Source: a virus. Taken from it: a DNA stretch of 35,471 nucleotides. Position 1 is the first letter of the stretch, and every line of letters starts with the position of its first letter. The DNA is taken from positions 1 through 35,471 of IMG/VR virus record IMGVR_UViG_3300024259_000096; one strand, written 5' to 3'. Made by a program: the position numbers and the translations under genes. The notes below the pieces were generated by a model, which worked only from the letters and a program-made list of their open reading frames with translations, had not been told where the DNA came from and did not search any database. Shown piece after piece: positions 8,060 through 17,070 of this stretch.

Positions 8060-8804
8060 AAAAAAACGTAACCCCTATAGGTATACTTACCTTGTGGGGT
8101 TCTCCAATCTGACTTGTATAATCGAATGTTAAATCAACATCTGGTGTTATTTTTTTTAAATATTTTCTAAACTCTCTCGTATCAAGAGTAATAAATTCTT
8201 TATCAATAAATCGATTTATTGACGTTTTAGAAGTATCTCCATCTACTGAAACAATGTGTTGTTTAAGTCGTGTAGTAAATGTGGATGAATGTCCTACTTT
8301 TTGGAAGGCCTTTTCTGTTTCAGTTATTACTTCATCATCTTTATGTGTGAGTAATCTAAATTCAAGAGTTCTTTTTGAATTAGGTAAAGTAAATGAAAAC
8401 TTATTATCACTACCCTCTATTAAAGAATAATCTATTTCTTTATGTTTAATAGTAGTCAAATCAACTACAGTTTTTTCTTGTAACTTGGTATCAGGATCGG
8501 TTACTGATACTTCATAATCCTTACCATATCCAAGAATTCTTGCGCCAATCATAATTGCATTTTTATCACCTAATAAAATATCATCAAGTTTAATTTTTGG
8601 GTCTGCAATTATAGATTCTAACAATTTAGTTATTGCAAGTCCCTTTTCCAGCAAATTAGTAGAAGTAAGTATATCTTCTTCTTTTGCTGTCATATATTTT
8701 ATTTCTATTTTACCACTTGAGAGTGGACTATCTTTTGGATATAGTAATCCCTTTGAAGGTAAATCTAATACCTCTGTAGGAAAATCATATTGATTTTCAG
8801 CCAT
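8040..8804 (-). CDS. T4 gp26/PF12322-like tail assembly protein, candidate tail chaperone (unshifted form)
   Basis: A 254-residue protein. Its N-terminus has LDLPSKGLLYPKDSPLSSGK, then IKYMTAKEEDIL, then LLEKGLAITKLLESII and ILLGDKNAIMIGARILGYGKDY. These are hallmarks of the T4-type baseplate/hub assembly family often labelled gp26. The gene lies between the tube and the tape measure, where other tailed phages encode the tail-assembly chaperones G and GT. The frame ends at TAA 8040-8042, just after a seven-T run that overlaps a second coding frame. A good AGGAG ribosome site supports the ATG at 8804. It likely binds the tape measure while the tube polymerises; that is inferred from position. 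It could instead be a baseplate hub part. Confidence 0.75.
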   Translation of the reverse strand: MAENQYDFPTEVLDLPSKGLLYPKDSPLSSGKIEIKYMTAKEEDILTSTNLLEKGLAITKLLESIIADPKIKLDDILLGDKNAIMIGARILGYGKDYEVSVTDPDTKLQEKTVVDLTTIKHKEIDYSLIEGSDNKFSFTLPNSKRTLEFRLLTHKDDEVITETEKAFQKVGHSSTFTTRLKQHIVSVDGDTSKTSINRFIDKEFITLDTREFRKYLKKITPDVDLTFDYTSQIGEPHKVSIPIGVTFFWPDLTI

Positions 8805-8875
8805 ATTTAGCTCCTTTAAAAAAAATTATTTATTTTGAATTTAAAACCATTTAATATTATAACCTTTGGAATAGT

Positions 8876-9028
8876 TTACTTACTTGGTGAGAATTTCTCT
8901 TTGATTGGTTTAAGTAACATATCAAATAAGATATCGTCATATTTAGTGGGCGTCATTTTTACGATTTTTTCTAAAGCGTAAATAACCACTAAAACATATT
9001 CCCAATTTCCTGCTATCCATTCAGTCAT
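8876..9028 (-). CDS. Small membrane-type protein (50 residues)
   Basis: A short gene translated as MTEWIAGNWEYVLVVIYALE, then KIVKMTPTKYDDILFDML, then a lysine-rich end. AGGAG precedes the ATG at 9028 with normal spacing, and the gene fills the gap between the tube and chaperone genes. Residues 10-23 form one hydrophobic helix, followed by a T-P-T-K-Y-D-D turn and an amphipathic helix. Small holin-like or membrane-associated proteins with this EKIVK.TPTKYDD pattern are common in marine phages, but I cannot assign a function. A tail or virion role is possible because of its location. Confidence 0.6.
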   Translation of the reverse strand: MTEWIAGNWEYVLVVIYALEKIVKMTPTKYDDILFDMLLKPIKEKFSPSK

Positions 9029-9046
9029 TTTTTTTCTCCTATAGTT

Positions 9047-9538
9047 TTAGAACGACAATACTGCGTAATCGTAACGAAGTGTTAGATTAATATCCACAAC
9101 ATCTGTTCCATTTGCAAAATCTAAATCATTAAAATTGGCGGTTTGGATAAATGCACCATGCAATACCCATTCCTCTACTTTATCACCGACAGGACCCAAT
9201 AAATTAAATCTAATTTCTTTCTTATAGAAATCAGAATATCCATCACGACCTGTTACTGATTCATGATGTAATCTAACCCATTCCATTACTGCCTGTGCTC
9301 CACTTGGAACGATAGGGTCATATAGAGTTATTTCTAAAGGCTCCCATACTCCCTTGCCTTTTACAAATCTCTTAACATTAATATGGTTTAGTTCAACCTC
9401 ATCAAAAGTAATTTGTGGACGATTAGCCGTCTTTACAAAATATGAAGGTATATCTTCTATATACATAATGAACCGATTTTTCGTTTTCGGTTCAAACGGT
9501 GTAAAAAAGATTTCGTCTTGATTTAAAATCTCGGCCAT
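9047..9538 (-). CDS. Tail tube protein (gp19-like)
   Basis: A 163-residue protein, the same length as T4 gp19. It stacks as hexameric rings to form the rigid tube inside the sheath. Features in order are FEPKTKNRFIMYIEDIPSY, a block running VELNHINVKRFVKGKGVWEP, PIVPSGAQAVMEWVRLHHES, then a C-terminal beta segment ending TLRYDYAVLSF. I chose the ATG at 9538 (MAEILNQ), because AGGAG lies seven bases before it. A longer frame to 9589 starts inside the repeated intergenic motif and has no ribosome site. The gene is downstream of the sheath gene and a terminator, with its own possible promoter motif 40 bases upstream. Confidence 0.9.
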   Translation of the reverse strand: MAEILNQDEIFFTPFEPKTKNRFIMYIEDIPSYFVKTANRPQITFDEVELNHINVKRFVKGKGVWEPLEITLYDPIVPSGAQAVMEWVRLHHESVTGRDGYSDFYKKEIRFNLLGPVGDKVEEWVLHGAFIQTANFNDLDFANGTDVVDINLTLRYDYAVLSF

Positions 9539-9577
9539 TTTCATTCTCCTGTTATGCCGTTCAAATACTATTACATA

Positions 9578-9588
9578 TATAAATATCA
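9578..9588 (-). promoter_or_regulatory. Repeated intergenic motif, copy 2
   Basis: Exact TATAAATATCA on the plus strand (coding strand TGATATTTATA), 40 bases upstream of the tube start codon and downstream of the sheath terminator. This is where a promoter for the tube-to-baseplate genes would be expected. Confidence 0.45.
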
Positions 9589-9653
9589 CTTTATTAAAAA
9601 AAAATGATACTCAAATATATTGTTTTTTGAAGTTTTATTGAAGTTTTTTTTAA

Positions 9654-9685
9654 AAAGAAAAACCCCAATCGAAATTGAGGCTTTT
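9654..9685 (-). terminator. Rho-independent terminator after tail sheath gene
   Basis: On the coding strand GCCTCAAT, loop TTCG, ATTGGGG, then a run of T. The stem is seven base pairs with one G-T pair and a bulged G, extended by A-T pairs. It lies 33 bases after the sheath stop codon and should end most transcripts there. Confidence 0.8.
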
Positions 9686-9717
9686 CATTATACGTTACTG
9701 TTTGTTATAAGTCAAAC

Positions 9718-12069
9718 TTATTCAGGGAACGCTGCTCCTGTAGGTTGGATGATAAAGTCTAATACAATAAACTCTGCTGTTCTTGTAGGTTGAATAAAGA
9801 TTTGTCCTCTTAATTCATTTCTATCAACAACATCAGGTGTATTATTACTATCGTCCATCACTACTTTAAATGCACTTAAACCACTATTAGCCTGTACGGA
9901 ATTCAAAAATGGATTCACAATACCCAAGAATCGATTTCTTGTTGCTGCTGTGTTTTGTTCAAATACTAAGTATCTTGAAGATGAAGCAATAAATTTACGA
10001 AGTCTAATTAACAATCTTCGTACATTGATTCTATCAAGTGCCGATGGTTTACCCTGTAATGTTTTTTGTCCAAACACCACTACACCTTGTTGTGGGAATG
10101 ATGCGATTGGATTAACACGACCATCATAAAGTGTATCTCGTTCTTTATGAGTTAATCTTGTTTTTGCTTCCAATACTGAACTTAATCCACCACGATTCAA
10201 ACCTGCTGGTGCGAACCATTCGTGTGCTACCGCATCGGTGTTAGCTATAACACCAGGTATCACAATTGAAGGTGGCACCCAAACGGGTTTACTCTTAACT
10301 GGATCTTCAATCTTAACCCAGGGGTAATAAGTAGCTACGTAATTTGAATCTAATGATTTAACATCAGAAACTGCGTTTGTTACAGAACGGCCCCATCTTG
10401 AACCATCCATAACATAGAAACAATCTGCTCTATCTTCTACTTTTGAAATTACATGATTAGTAACTTTAGAATGATACTCGTGTATAATTCCTGGTGTTAC
10501 CACCATATTAATATCATACTCATCAGGATTACTAATTGCGTTAATTGCTCGTTTGTACGCTACTGTACCACTTGCTTCAGCATTAGTACAATTAAATCCT
10601 TGTGTATTTGTAGTTGAAATATCATTACCAGTTGACTTTTGTACAATTGGATCATCACCATCAAATCCACCTTGTAATGGTACAACAAATTTTCTTTGTT
10701 CTTTTGCTGATAATGTCATTGTAATTGCCTGTGATGCATTTGCATACGTGTCAGCACCTATCGTAGATGCATCTGCACTTCCTAACATATTTTCAAGTGT
10801 AAAGACAATATTATTACCATTACCTGCAGATGCTGGTAGTGGTGCTAAATATTCTCTATTAGTATCATTATCAAAATCCCAACCAAAGTATACATTTGAA
10901 TCAAATGTACCTTGAGAATTAGTTTGTGCAGTTTTAAAACTTGCACTTGGAACTGAAGTAGTTTGTAAACATGGATTAGTTACTTTACCAAATCCGTGTG
11001 GTAATGCATCTCCACTAATACCTTCAAGTTCTGTACTATAATCACTAAGACGTATATGTGCTGATTTATTTGGCCAATCACCATGATGAGTGAGTTTACC
11101 ATTTGAATCTATTGTTACATATCTATCACCAATTTGTCGTCCTATATAATTTACTGATTCATCATCAAAACTTAAATTAGTGAACTCTTCCATAAGTTCA
11201 CCATCGTCATTTTCACCTGGATTATTTTTCAATACTCTAAGTGAGAAAGAACCATAATCACTACCAGCAATATCATCTTTTGAAGTTAAATCTGCAATCG
11301 CAATTTTAAATTCTGAACTAATATCTGTACCATGTGAAAGAGTATTAACTTTAAACAAATTCTTTCTTGAACCACCAATTTCTTGTGAAATAATATACGG
11401 TGAGGTTGCAACTGCGTAATCATGTGTGAAATCTTCACCACTGCTACTTGCTACCGATGCCGATGCGTTTGTTCCTGAAAATCCACTTCCAACTTGAAAA
11501 TGTTCAAAGTTTTTATAAACATATACATCTTTATTTGTATTTTGTGGATCAGTTCCAAAAACTTTTGTTATATAGCTATCTGAACCTGTATCAAATGAAG
11601 CACTATATGTAGTACCTGCAATTTGAAGTGCAAATAAACTCCAACTGTAATTATCACCTATCGCTGCGACAGATGCACTTCCTGGCCCGTCTAAATCTAT
11701 TGAGGAATTACCTCTTGATGGTTTTAATACTGCTGCTACTTCTTCACCAACTCCAATTCCTGAAGATGAAACTTTCAAATAAACTGATTCACTTTGGTAT
11801 CCCCCTATACCTAAAACTCTTACTATTGTTACTGAGGGTGCACCATTTTCAAGGTATTCTTTTACCGTATATGGTACATAATATCGTGTATCTACTTTTC
11901 CAAAAGCATTTTCAAATTCTGAGTAACTGGTAATATTTGTTGGTACAAATGCAGGGCCTTTAACTGTTGGCCCGATTATTGCTGCACCAATTTCACCAAT
12001 TCCTTGTGGTAGAAACGAAACATCTTTTTCTCTTGTAAATACACCTGGACTAACGATTCGTTCTGCCAT
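9718..12069 (-). CDS. Contractile tail sheath protein (gp18-like)
   Basis: A 783-residue protein. It begins MAERIVSPGVFTREKDVSF, a standard sheath start, with GAAIIGPTVKGPAFVPT and a motif on the E-N-G-A-P loop following. The C-terminal 200 residues hold the strongly conserved core: RDTLYDGRVNPIASFPQQGV, GQKTLQGKPSALDRINVRRL, FEQNTAATRNRF, then ELRGQIFIQPTRTAEFIVLD. The sheath surrounds the tube and contracts to drive it through the cell envelope. It is longer than T4 gp18 (659 residues), with the extra length in surface-exposed beta domains of the middle part (about residues 100-450). An AGGAG site precedes the ATG. A variant of the repeated intergenic motif lies 63 bases upstream and a terminator lies downstream, so it may be a single-gene unit. 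Confidence 0.95.
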   Translation of the reverse strand: MAERIVSPGVFTREKDVSFLPQGIGEIGAAIIGPTVKGPAFVPTNITSYSEFENAFGKVDTRYYVPYTVKEYLENGAPSVTIVRVLGIGGYQSESVYLKVSSSGIGVGEEVAAVLKPSRGNSSIDLDGPGSASVAAIGDNYSWSLFALQIAGTTYSASFDTGSDSYITKVFGTDPQNTNKDVYVYKNFEHFQVGSGFSGTNASASVASSSGEDFTHDYAVATSPYIISQEIGGSRKNLFKVNTLSHGTDISSEFKIAIADLTSKDDIAGSDYGSFSLRVLKNNPGENDDGELMEEFTNLSFDDESVNYIGRQIGDRYVTIDSNGKLTHHGDWPNKSAHIRLSDYSTELEGISGDALPHGFGKVTNPCLQTTSVPSASFKTAQTNSQGTFDSNVYFGWDFDNDTNREYLAPLPASAGNGNNIVFTLENMLGSADASTIGADTYANASQAITMTLSAKEQRKFVVPLQGGFDGDDPIVQKSTGNDISTTNTQGFNCTNAEASGTVAYKRAINAISNPDEYDINMVVTPGIIHEYHSKVTNHVISKVEDRADCFYVMDGSRWGRSVTNAVSDVKSLDSNYVATYYPWVKIEDPVKSKPVWVPPSIVIPGVIANTDAVAHEWFAPAGLNRGGLSSVLEAKTRLTHKERDTLYDGRVNPIASFPQQGVVVFGQKTLQGKPSALDRINVRRLLIRLRKFIASSSRYLVFEQNTAATRNRFLGIVNPFLNSVQANSGLSAFKVVMDDSNNTPDVVDRNELRGQIFIQPTRTAEFIVLDFIIQPTGAAFPE

Positions 12070-12131
12070 GTGTTATTCTCCTGTTAAATTTTTATCTATA
12101 GATTACTCTTAATATAACTTCTATTACTTCT

Positions 12132-12142
12132 TATAAGTATCA
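12132..12142 (-). promoter_or_regulatory. Repeated intergenic motif, one-mismatch copy upstream of sheath
   Basis: TATAAGTATCA on the plus strand, one base different from the consensus, 63 bases upstream of the sheath start codon, within the 120-base gap before the sheath gene. No other structure is evident in this gap. Confidence 0.3.
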
Positions 12143-12189
12143 ATGTAAATTCCCAAAATACATATACTTACAGGGTTTTTATAAAAAAA

Positions 12190-12495
12190 TTAAGAACCTG
12201 TAGTAAATGTACCAGTAGAAATGTCAATAGTACCTGCTCCGTACTTATCTTCTAAAGATTTTAATAATTTTACTTCATTTTCTCTCATTTGAGTGAAACT
12301 TACTTCCAATTCTGACAAATTGTTTTCTATTTGTTCAAGTTGTTGAGTTGCGTGATGTCTTCTTAAATAAACTGTGCCGATTGCATTTTGTAAATTTATA
12401 TAATCTTGTTGCATAGCTTCAATCAGTTTAACATCACCTTCTTCAAATTGAATTGTTTCTGTTTTTGTTTCTGTTTTTGTTTTTGTTTTTGGCAT
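12190..12495 (-). CDS. Small coiled-coil protein between fibres and sheath
   Basis: A 101-residue protein. It begins MPKTKTKTETKTET, encoded by a short tandem repeat, then has a long heptad-like helix (residues about 25-85: LIEAMQQDYINLQNAIGTVY, then ATQQLEQIENNLSELEVSF, then KLLKSLEDKYGAG) and ends TIDISTGTFTTGS. The ending, K-Y-G-x-G-x-I-D-x-x-T-G, is typical of a small conserved protein in marine T4-like phages that I cannot name. The coiled coil suggests an oligomer, possibly a fibre or virion assembly helper. A strong AGGAG site lies before the ATG. Confidence 0.65.
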   Translation of the reverse strand: MPKTKTKTETKTETIQFEEGDVKLIEAMQQDYINLQNAIGTVYLRRHHATQQLEQIENNLSELEVSFTQMRENEVKLLKSLEDKYGAGTIDISTGTFTTGS

Positions 12496-12549
12496 ATTTA
12501 TAACTCCTTTTAATATTAATATTAATAAGTATAATACTAATTCTTCAAA

Positions 12550-15500
12550 TTAATCTTTTAATTCCTCGACTTCGGTTAAAACTTTCAATGAGTCTACCTC
12601 TATTTTTAATTCTTTAATAGATTCTATCAAAATAGGTACAAGTTTATTATAATCAACTGATTTAAATGAACCTTTACCATTCAATCCTTCGTGTTCTTTC
12701 ACAAGTTCAGGAATAACTGCTTCTACTTCTTGTGCTAACACACCAACATCGTGTCCCATATCTTCTCGTTTCCAATCATACTCAACACCACGAAGTTGCA
12801 TCACAGTATCTAAACCATATTTAGTATCTGTAATATTTTCTTTAAGTCTCATATCAGATGCAACGGTTGAAGAATAAGCAACAATGTCAGCGTCTGCGTG
12901 GAATGTTCCACCATTTGCGAATCTAAATTCTTCTTCACCTGCCAATGCAACTCCAATATCATCTGCACTTTCTAAGAAGAAACCACTATTACCATCAGAA
13001 GTAAATCTTATAGATGGTGCAGCTTTTGTACCACTTGAAACTTCAATTCTTGAAGATGATACATATGTTGTTGTTTGTAAACCACCACCAGAAGCACTTA
13101 CATAATTCACACCATAGTGTCCAAAGAATGCATCTGAACTACCACTTATTACACCTGATGAATCTAAACGACCTTTAATCTCAACAGCTTCTTGTGAATT
13201 AACAGTATGAACTGATAGTACTGAATTTCCACCAGATCCTGCTTGAAATACTATAGCTCCTGTAGCGTTATCTTTTAGAGCTACCTCTGTGGGGTTATTT
13301 GTCAATACAATATCACCACCCTGTACTGTTAAATCTCCACTTAATGTTAACCCTGTGAATTCTGGTGAATCACCAGTTCCAACTCCTAATGAAGTTCTTG
13401 CTGTATTTCCACTTTCTGCTACTGGATCAGTTGTACCATCACCGACAAGAAACGCTCCATCAGCCGTAACATCTAAAGCCGTTATAGCTCCAGTTCCACT
13501 ACCAAGTAAAACGTGACCATCTGTAAATGAACTTGCTCCAGTTCCACCATCGGCTACTGTCAAATCAGTAATTCCTGTAATTGTACCACCAGTAATAGTT
13601 GCCGTAGTAAACAAACCGATAGATGCACTTACACTTGAACCAGATATATTAGTGGTTCCTGAACTATTTCTAAATAAGACAGAACCATCACCAGTAAATG
13701 AAGCACTCATAGAATTTCCACCAAGTGTTCCTACTACGAAATCTCCACTACCACTCAATAATCCAGAAGTTTGTAAATCACCAGTAATTGTTGTTCCACC
13801 TACAGCTATTGTACCAAAAGTAACATCTGCATCAGATGAAACGTCTTGGTTAATTATTGAGTTTGCCTCTATAGAAATTGTTTTAACACCACCACCAGTA
13901 TTCTGTCCTAATGTAGTTCCATAGACCGCTGAACCTGTAATCGTTCCAGTAGAATTAACATTACTAACTCCATCAATAGTTCCACTATCGATATCAACGG
14001 ATGTCATATTTTGACTACCAAAATTTATCGCTCCAGCTGCTTCAAATGCTCCAATTTTAGTAACAGTTAAAGTATCCGTAGCAAAAGTCATATCTGAATC
14101 ATGGGATAATACACCATCAGTTCCTGCAAAAACTACTCGTGTTGCAGTTAATCCATCAGCTGTTAATGTTGCTGCTCGTAAATCGTGAGAACCAATATCT
14201 AAGTTTCCATCTGCTGTAAGACTTGTAACACCACTAATAGATGTATGTACTGCTTTAGAAGAACTTAATTGTGAACCTGATATATGAGTTGTACCTGAAG
14301 TATTTCTAAATATAACTTCACCACCACTATCGGAAGAACTTATAGAGTTTCCACCTACATCTCCTATAAATAAATCACCACTACCACTAATATCACCTGT
14401 TACTCTTAAATTTCCACCAGCTGCATATCCTATAACTAAATCACCACCAACTAAATTAACTTTTCCAGCTGCATGTGATAAGGACATATTACCATTATTC
14501 CAATTAATTACACCCTCACTACCTAAAAATAAATCACTAAACATTTTTGAAGTAGTACCAAGTGCTATATCATCATTTGTAGTTGGTTCAATAGTTCCAT
14601 CTGTAAATGCTACTTGGTCTGCACCAGCCGCTTCAAATGTAATAATATCATCATCAGATGCTCGAATTGATGTATCTAAATCATCATCTAAATCTATTCT
14701 ACCTTGTCCATCTAAGGTTACATTATCAGTAAATACATTTGTAAATTGTGTTCCAGATGCACCTATTGCAAATACACTATCTGTATGAGCAGTGATATTA
14801 CCCGATACCTCTGTATTACCCATAATAGATAAACTTCCAGAGAATACGTGAGTATCATCATTGGTATCACCAAAGATGGTTGAACCACTTGAATAACTTT
14901 GAGTTACATTAGTAACCGATGAACTTACTATCAATTCTTGTGCTGTTAAACTACCTGCAAGTGTTAAATTATTAAATTGTGGATTCGCATCTTTTGTTAA
15001 ATCTTGGTCTACAGTAGCACTATCTTCTACAGTTAAAGTTTTTGATGCTGCACTATATGTTATTGTTCCACTATTTCCATCACCGACTGTAAGAGACTCA
15101 TTCATTGTAAATGTATTTGCTTGTCCAGCTGCCGCTAATACTACATTTTGTCCATCACTAACTGTTAAATCTTCATTTAAAGTAAGTTGATGTAATCCTG
15201 TACCAGTATTATGTTTTATTTCTGTAAAGTGTCCAGTTGAACCAGTAATACCACCTGCTGCTGTTGCCTGTGATGTAACTTCTAATCCACCACTCATCTT
15301 TACTTTTTCAGAACCATCTGTAGTAACAACTTCTAATATACCAGCTTTACCACTTGCGTCAAATGACAATGCTGAAGCATTATTATCAATCAAATCTACA
15401 TCCGTAGCCTGGCCAGTTATAGTTATATCTCCAGTAGAAGTTAATCCAGCAAAAGTTGGTGCTGCATCTGAACTAAGGTCTTGATTAACTACTGAATTTG

Positions 15501-17016
15501 CTTCAATACTAATAGTTTTAAGACCGCCACCAGTATTTTGACCTATAGTAGTTCCATAAACTGCAGAACCACTAATTGTTGCTCCTGTTATATTAGTAAA
15601 TGTAACATTATCTCCTGTACCAACACCAATAGATGTTCTAAGTGTTGCTCCACTTTCTGCTACTGGGTCGGTTGAACCATCTCCAACAATCATCTCTCCA
15701 TCTGAAAGAACTCCCATTGCTGTTATAGCATCAGTACCACTACCTAATAATACACCACCATCAGTTAATGAACTTGCTCCTGTACCACCATCTGCTACAG
15801 TTATATCTGTAATTCCTGTGATTGTACCAGCAGATATAGTTGCAGTACCGAATGTTCCTGTAGGTGCTTTTACTTCAGAACCACTTATATAATTTGTCGC
15901 TTGTAAACTACCAGCCGATGCACTTACATAATTCACACCATATTGACCAAAGAATGCATCTGAACTACCACTTAATATACCTGATGTTTTCAATACACCT
16001 TGAACCTCAACCGCTTCGGCTGAATTATTAGTGTGAACAGATAATACCGAAGTTCCACCAGCTCCTGCATCAAATGTTAATGCAGATGTAGTATTATCAA
16101 TTAAGTCAATATCAGTAGCTTGTCCAGTTAAAACAATATCACTCGTAGAAGTTACTCCTGCAAATGTTACTGCTGAATCGGTCTTAACATTTTGATCCAT
16201 GTCATACAATTCATTCGCACCTTGACCAGTGTCAACTGTAGCGAATGTTACTGCTGCGTCTGTAGTTAAATCTTGATTTACAGTTGAATTGGCTTCTATT
16301 GTTATAGTTTTAACACCATCAACCCTATTTTGACCTAATGTAGTTCCATAAACTGCGGAACCTGTAATCGTTCCATTAGATGTTATATTACCAACTGCTG
16401 ATTCTGCACCCAATGTAACACCATCAATTTCACCTGCGTTAATATAAGCAGTAACTGGATCCCCATCCGTTCCTAATGAATCAATATAACCTACTCCATT
16501 TACATAAATGTCTTTCCATTGTTTACCACTTGAACCTAAATCAAATGCGTTATCATTATTTGGGATTAATGAGGACGAAACTTCAGCTTCAAAAACTACA
16601 TCATCAGAATCTGCATCTCCAAGAGTTATTTGTCCTCCAAGTGTTAAGTCACCTGTTACTTTAGCATTACCTTGTATATGTAGTGCTGAACCTGATATAA
16701 TTGAACCACTAATATTAGCAACTGCTCCAGAACCACTCGTAAATGTTATTCCACTATCTGTAGCTTTAATTTGTTGTATAATTGTACCTGCTGGATCTAC
16801 AAAATTAATAGAAGATGTTGCAACATATATCTCTTGCCAAACGTGAGAAGTACTACCTAAATCATAAGTATGTGTTGTTGATGGTACAAAATCTGCACTG
16901 GCAGTAATCGTATTCGAAGTTTGATTAAGTGCCAACATCGAAGCAGTTGATTCAGCAGTAATCCCTTTAGGATCGTGTAATTCGGCGTTGGTTAACGCAC
17001 TATGTAATTTAGCCAT
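12550..17016 (-). CDS. Large tail fibre/adhesin with C-terminal Peptidase_S74 chaperone domain
   Basis: A 1488-residue protein. Most of it is a G/S/T-rich beta shaft with repeated modules: three copies of GSAVYGTT(I/L)GQN, two of a VADGGTGASS block and two of a SSDAFFGxYGVNYVSAS block. The last 102 residues form an intramolecular chaperone/auto-protease: SDMRLKENI, then GVEYDWK, HDVGVLAQEVEAVIPELV, and a coiled coil at the end. In this family (endosialidase and T5 L-shaped fibre chaperones) a serine and a lysine five residues later cut off the chaperone after trimer folding; here they are Ser1387 and Lys1392. A GAGGA site precedes the ATG. The fibre probably recognises the host surface. It is the longest protein in the window. 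Confidence 0.88.
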   Translation of the reverse strand: MAKLHSALTNAELHDPKGITAESTASMLALNQTSNTITASADFVPSTTHTYDLGSTSHVWQEIYVATSSINFVDPAGTIIQQIKATDSGITFTSGSGAVANISGSIISGSALHIQGNAKVTGDLTLGGQITLGDADSDDVVFEAEVSSSLIPNNDNAFDLGSSGKQWKDIYVNGVGYIDSLGTDGDPVTAYINAGEIDGVTLGAESAVGNITSNGTITGSAVYGTTLGQNRVDGVKTITIEANSTVNQDLTTDAAVTFATVDTGQGANELYDMDQNVKTDSAVTFAGVTSTSDIVLTGQATDIDLIDNTTSALTFDAGAGGTSVLSVHTNNSAEAVEVQGVLKTSGILSGSSDAFFGQYGVNYVSASAGSLQATNYISGSEVKAPTGTFGTATISAGTITGITDITVADGGTGASSLTDGGVLLGSGTDAITAMGVLSDGEMIVGDGSTDPVAESGATLRTSIGVGTGDNVTFTNITGATISGSAVYGTTIGQNTGGGLKTISIEANSVVNQDLSSDAAPTFAGLTSTGDITITGQATDVDLIDNNASALSFDASGKAGILEVVTTDGSEKVKMSGGLEVTSQATAAGGITGSTGHFTEIKHNTGTGLHQLTLNEDLTVSDGQNVVLAAAGQANTFTMNESLTVGDGNSGTITYSAASKTLTVEDSATVDQDLTKDANPQFNNLTLAGSLTAQELIVSSSVTNVTQSYSSGSTIFGDTNDDTHVFSGSLSIMGNTEVSGNITAHTDSVFAIGASGTQFTNVFTDNVTLDGQGRIDLDDDLDTSIRASDDDIITFEAAGADQVAFTDGTIEPTTNDDIALGTTSKMFSDLFLGSEGVINWNNGNMSLSHAAGKVNLVGGDLVIGYAAGGNLRVTGDISGSGDLFIGDVGGNSISSSDSGGEVIFRNTSGTTHISGSQLSSSKAVHTSISGVTSLTADGNLDIGSHDLRAATLTADGLTATRVVFAGTDGVLSHDSDMTFATDTLTVTKIGAFEAAGAINFGSQNMTSVDIDSGTIDGVSNVNSTGTITGSAVYGTTLGQNTGGGVKTISIEANSIINQDVSSDADVTFGTIAVGGTTITGDLQTSGLLSGSGDFVVGTLGGNSMSASFTGDGSVLFRNSSGTTNISGSSVSASIGLFTTATITGGTITGITDLTVADGGTGASSFTDGHVLLGSGTGAITALDVTADGAFLVGDGTTDPVAESGNTARTSLGVGTGDSPEFTGLTLSGDLTVQGGDIVLTNNPTEVALKDNATGAIVFQAGSGGNSVLSVHTVNSQEAVEIKGRLDSSGVISGSSDAFFGHYGVNYVSASGGGLQTTTYVSSSRIEVSSGTKAAPSIRFTSDGNSGFFLESADDIGVALAGEEEFRFANGGTFHADADIVAYSSTVASDMRLKENITDTKYGLDTVMQLRGVEYDWKREDMGHDVGVLAQEVEAVIPELVKEHEGLNGKGSFKSVDYNKLVPILIESIKELKIEVDSLKVLTEVEELKD

Positions 17017-17070
17017 TAAAGTTCCTCATATATATTAAATATTTCATTATAAATTTTTCATCTGTTTTTT

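Noticed and set aside
8040-8066. Simple -1 frameshift on the seven-T run, as in most tail chaperone genes.
   Set aside because: The -1 frame reads TTG GCC TGA and stops at once, so it cannot add the extension; only +1/-2 can.
9539-9589. Longer start for the tube protein (MIFIYVIVFERHN...).
   Set aside because: It begins inside the repeated motif with GTG and has no ribosome site; the ATG at 9538 has AGGAG and gives the T4-like length of 163 residues.
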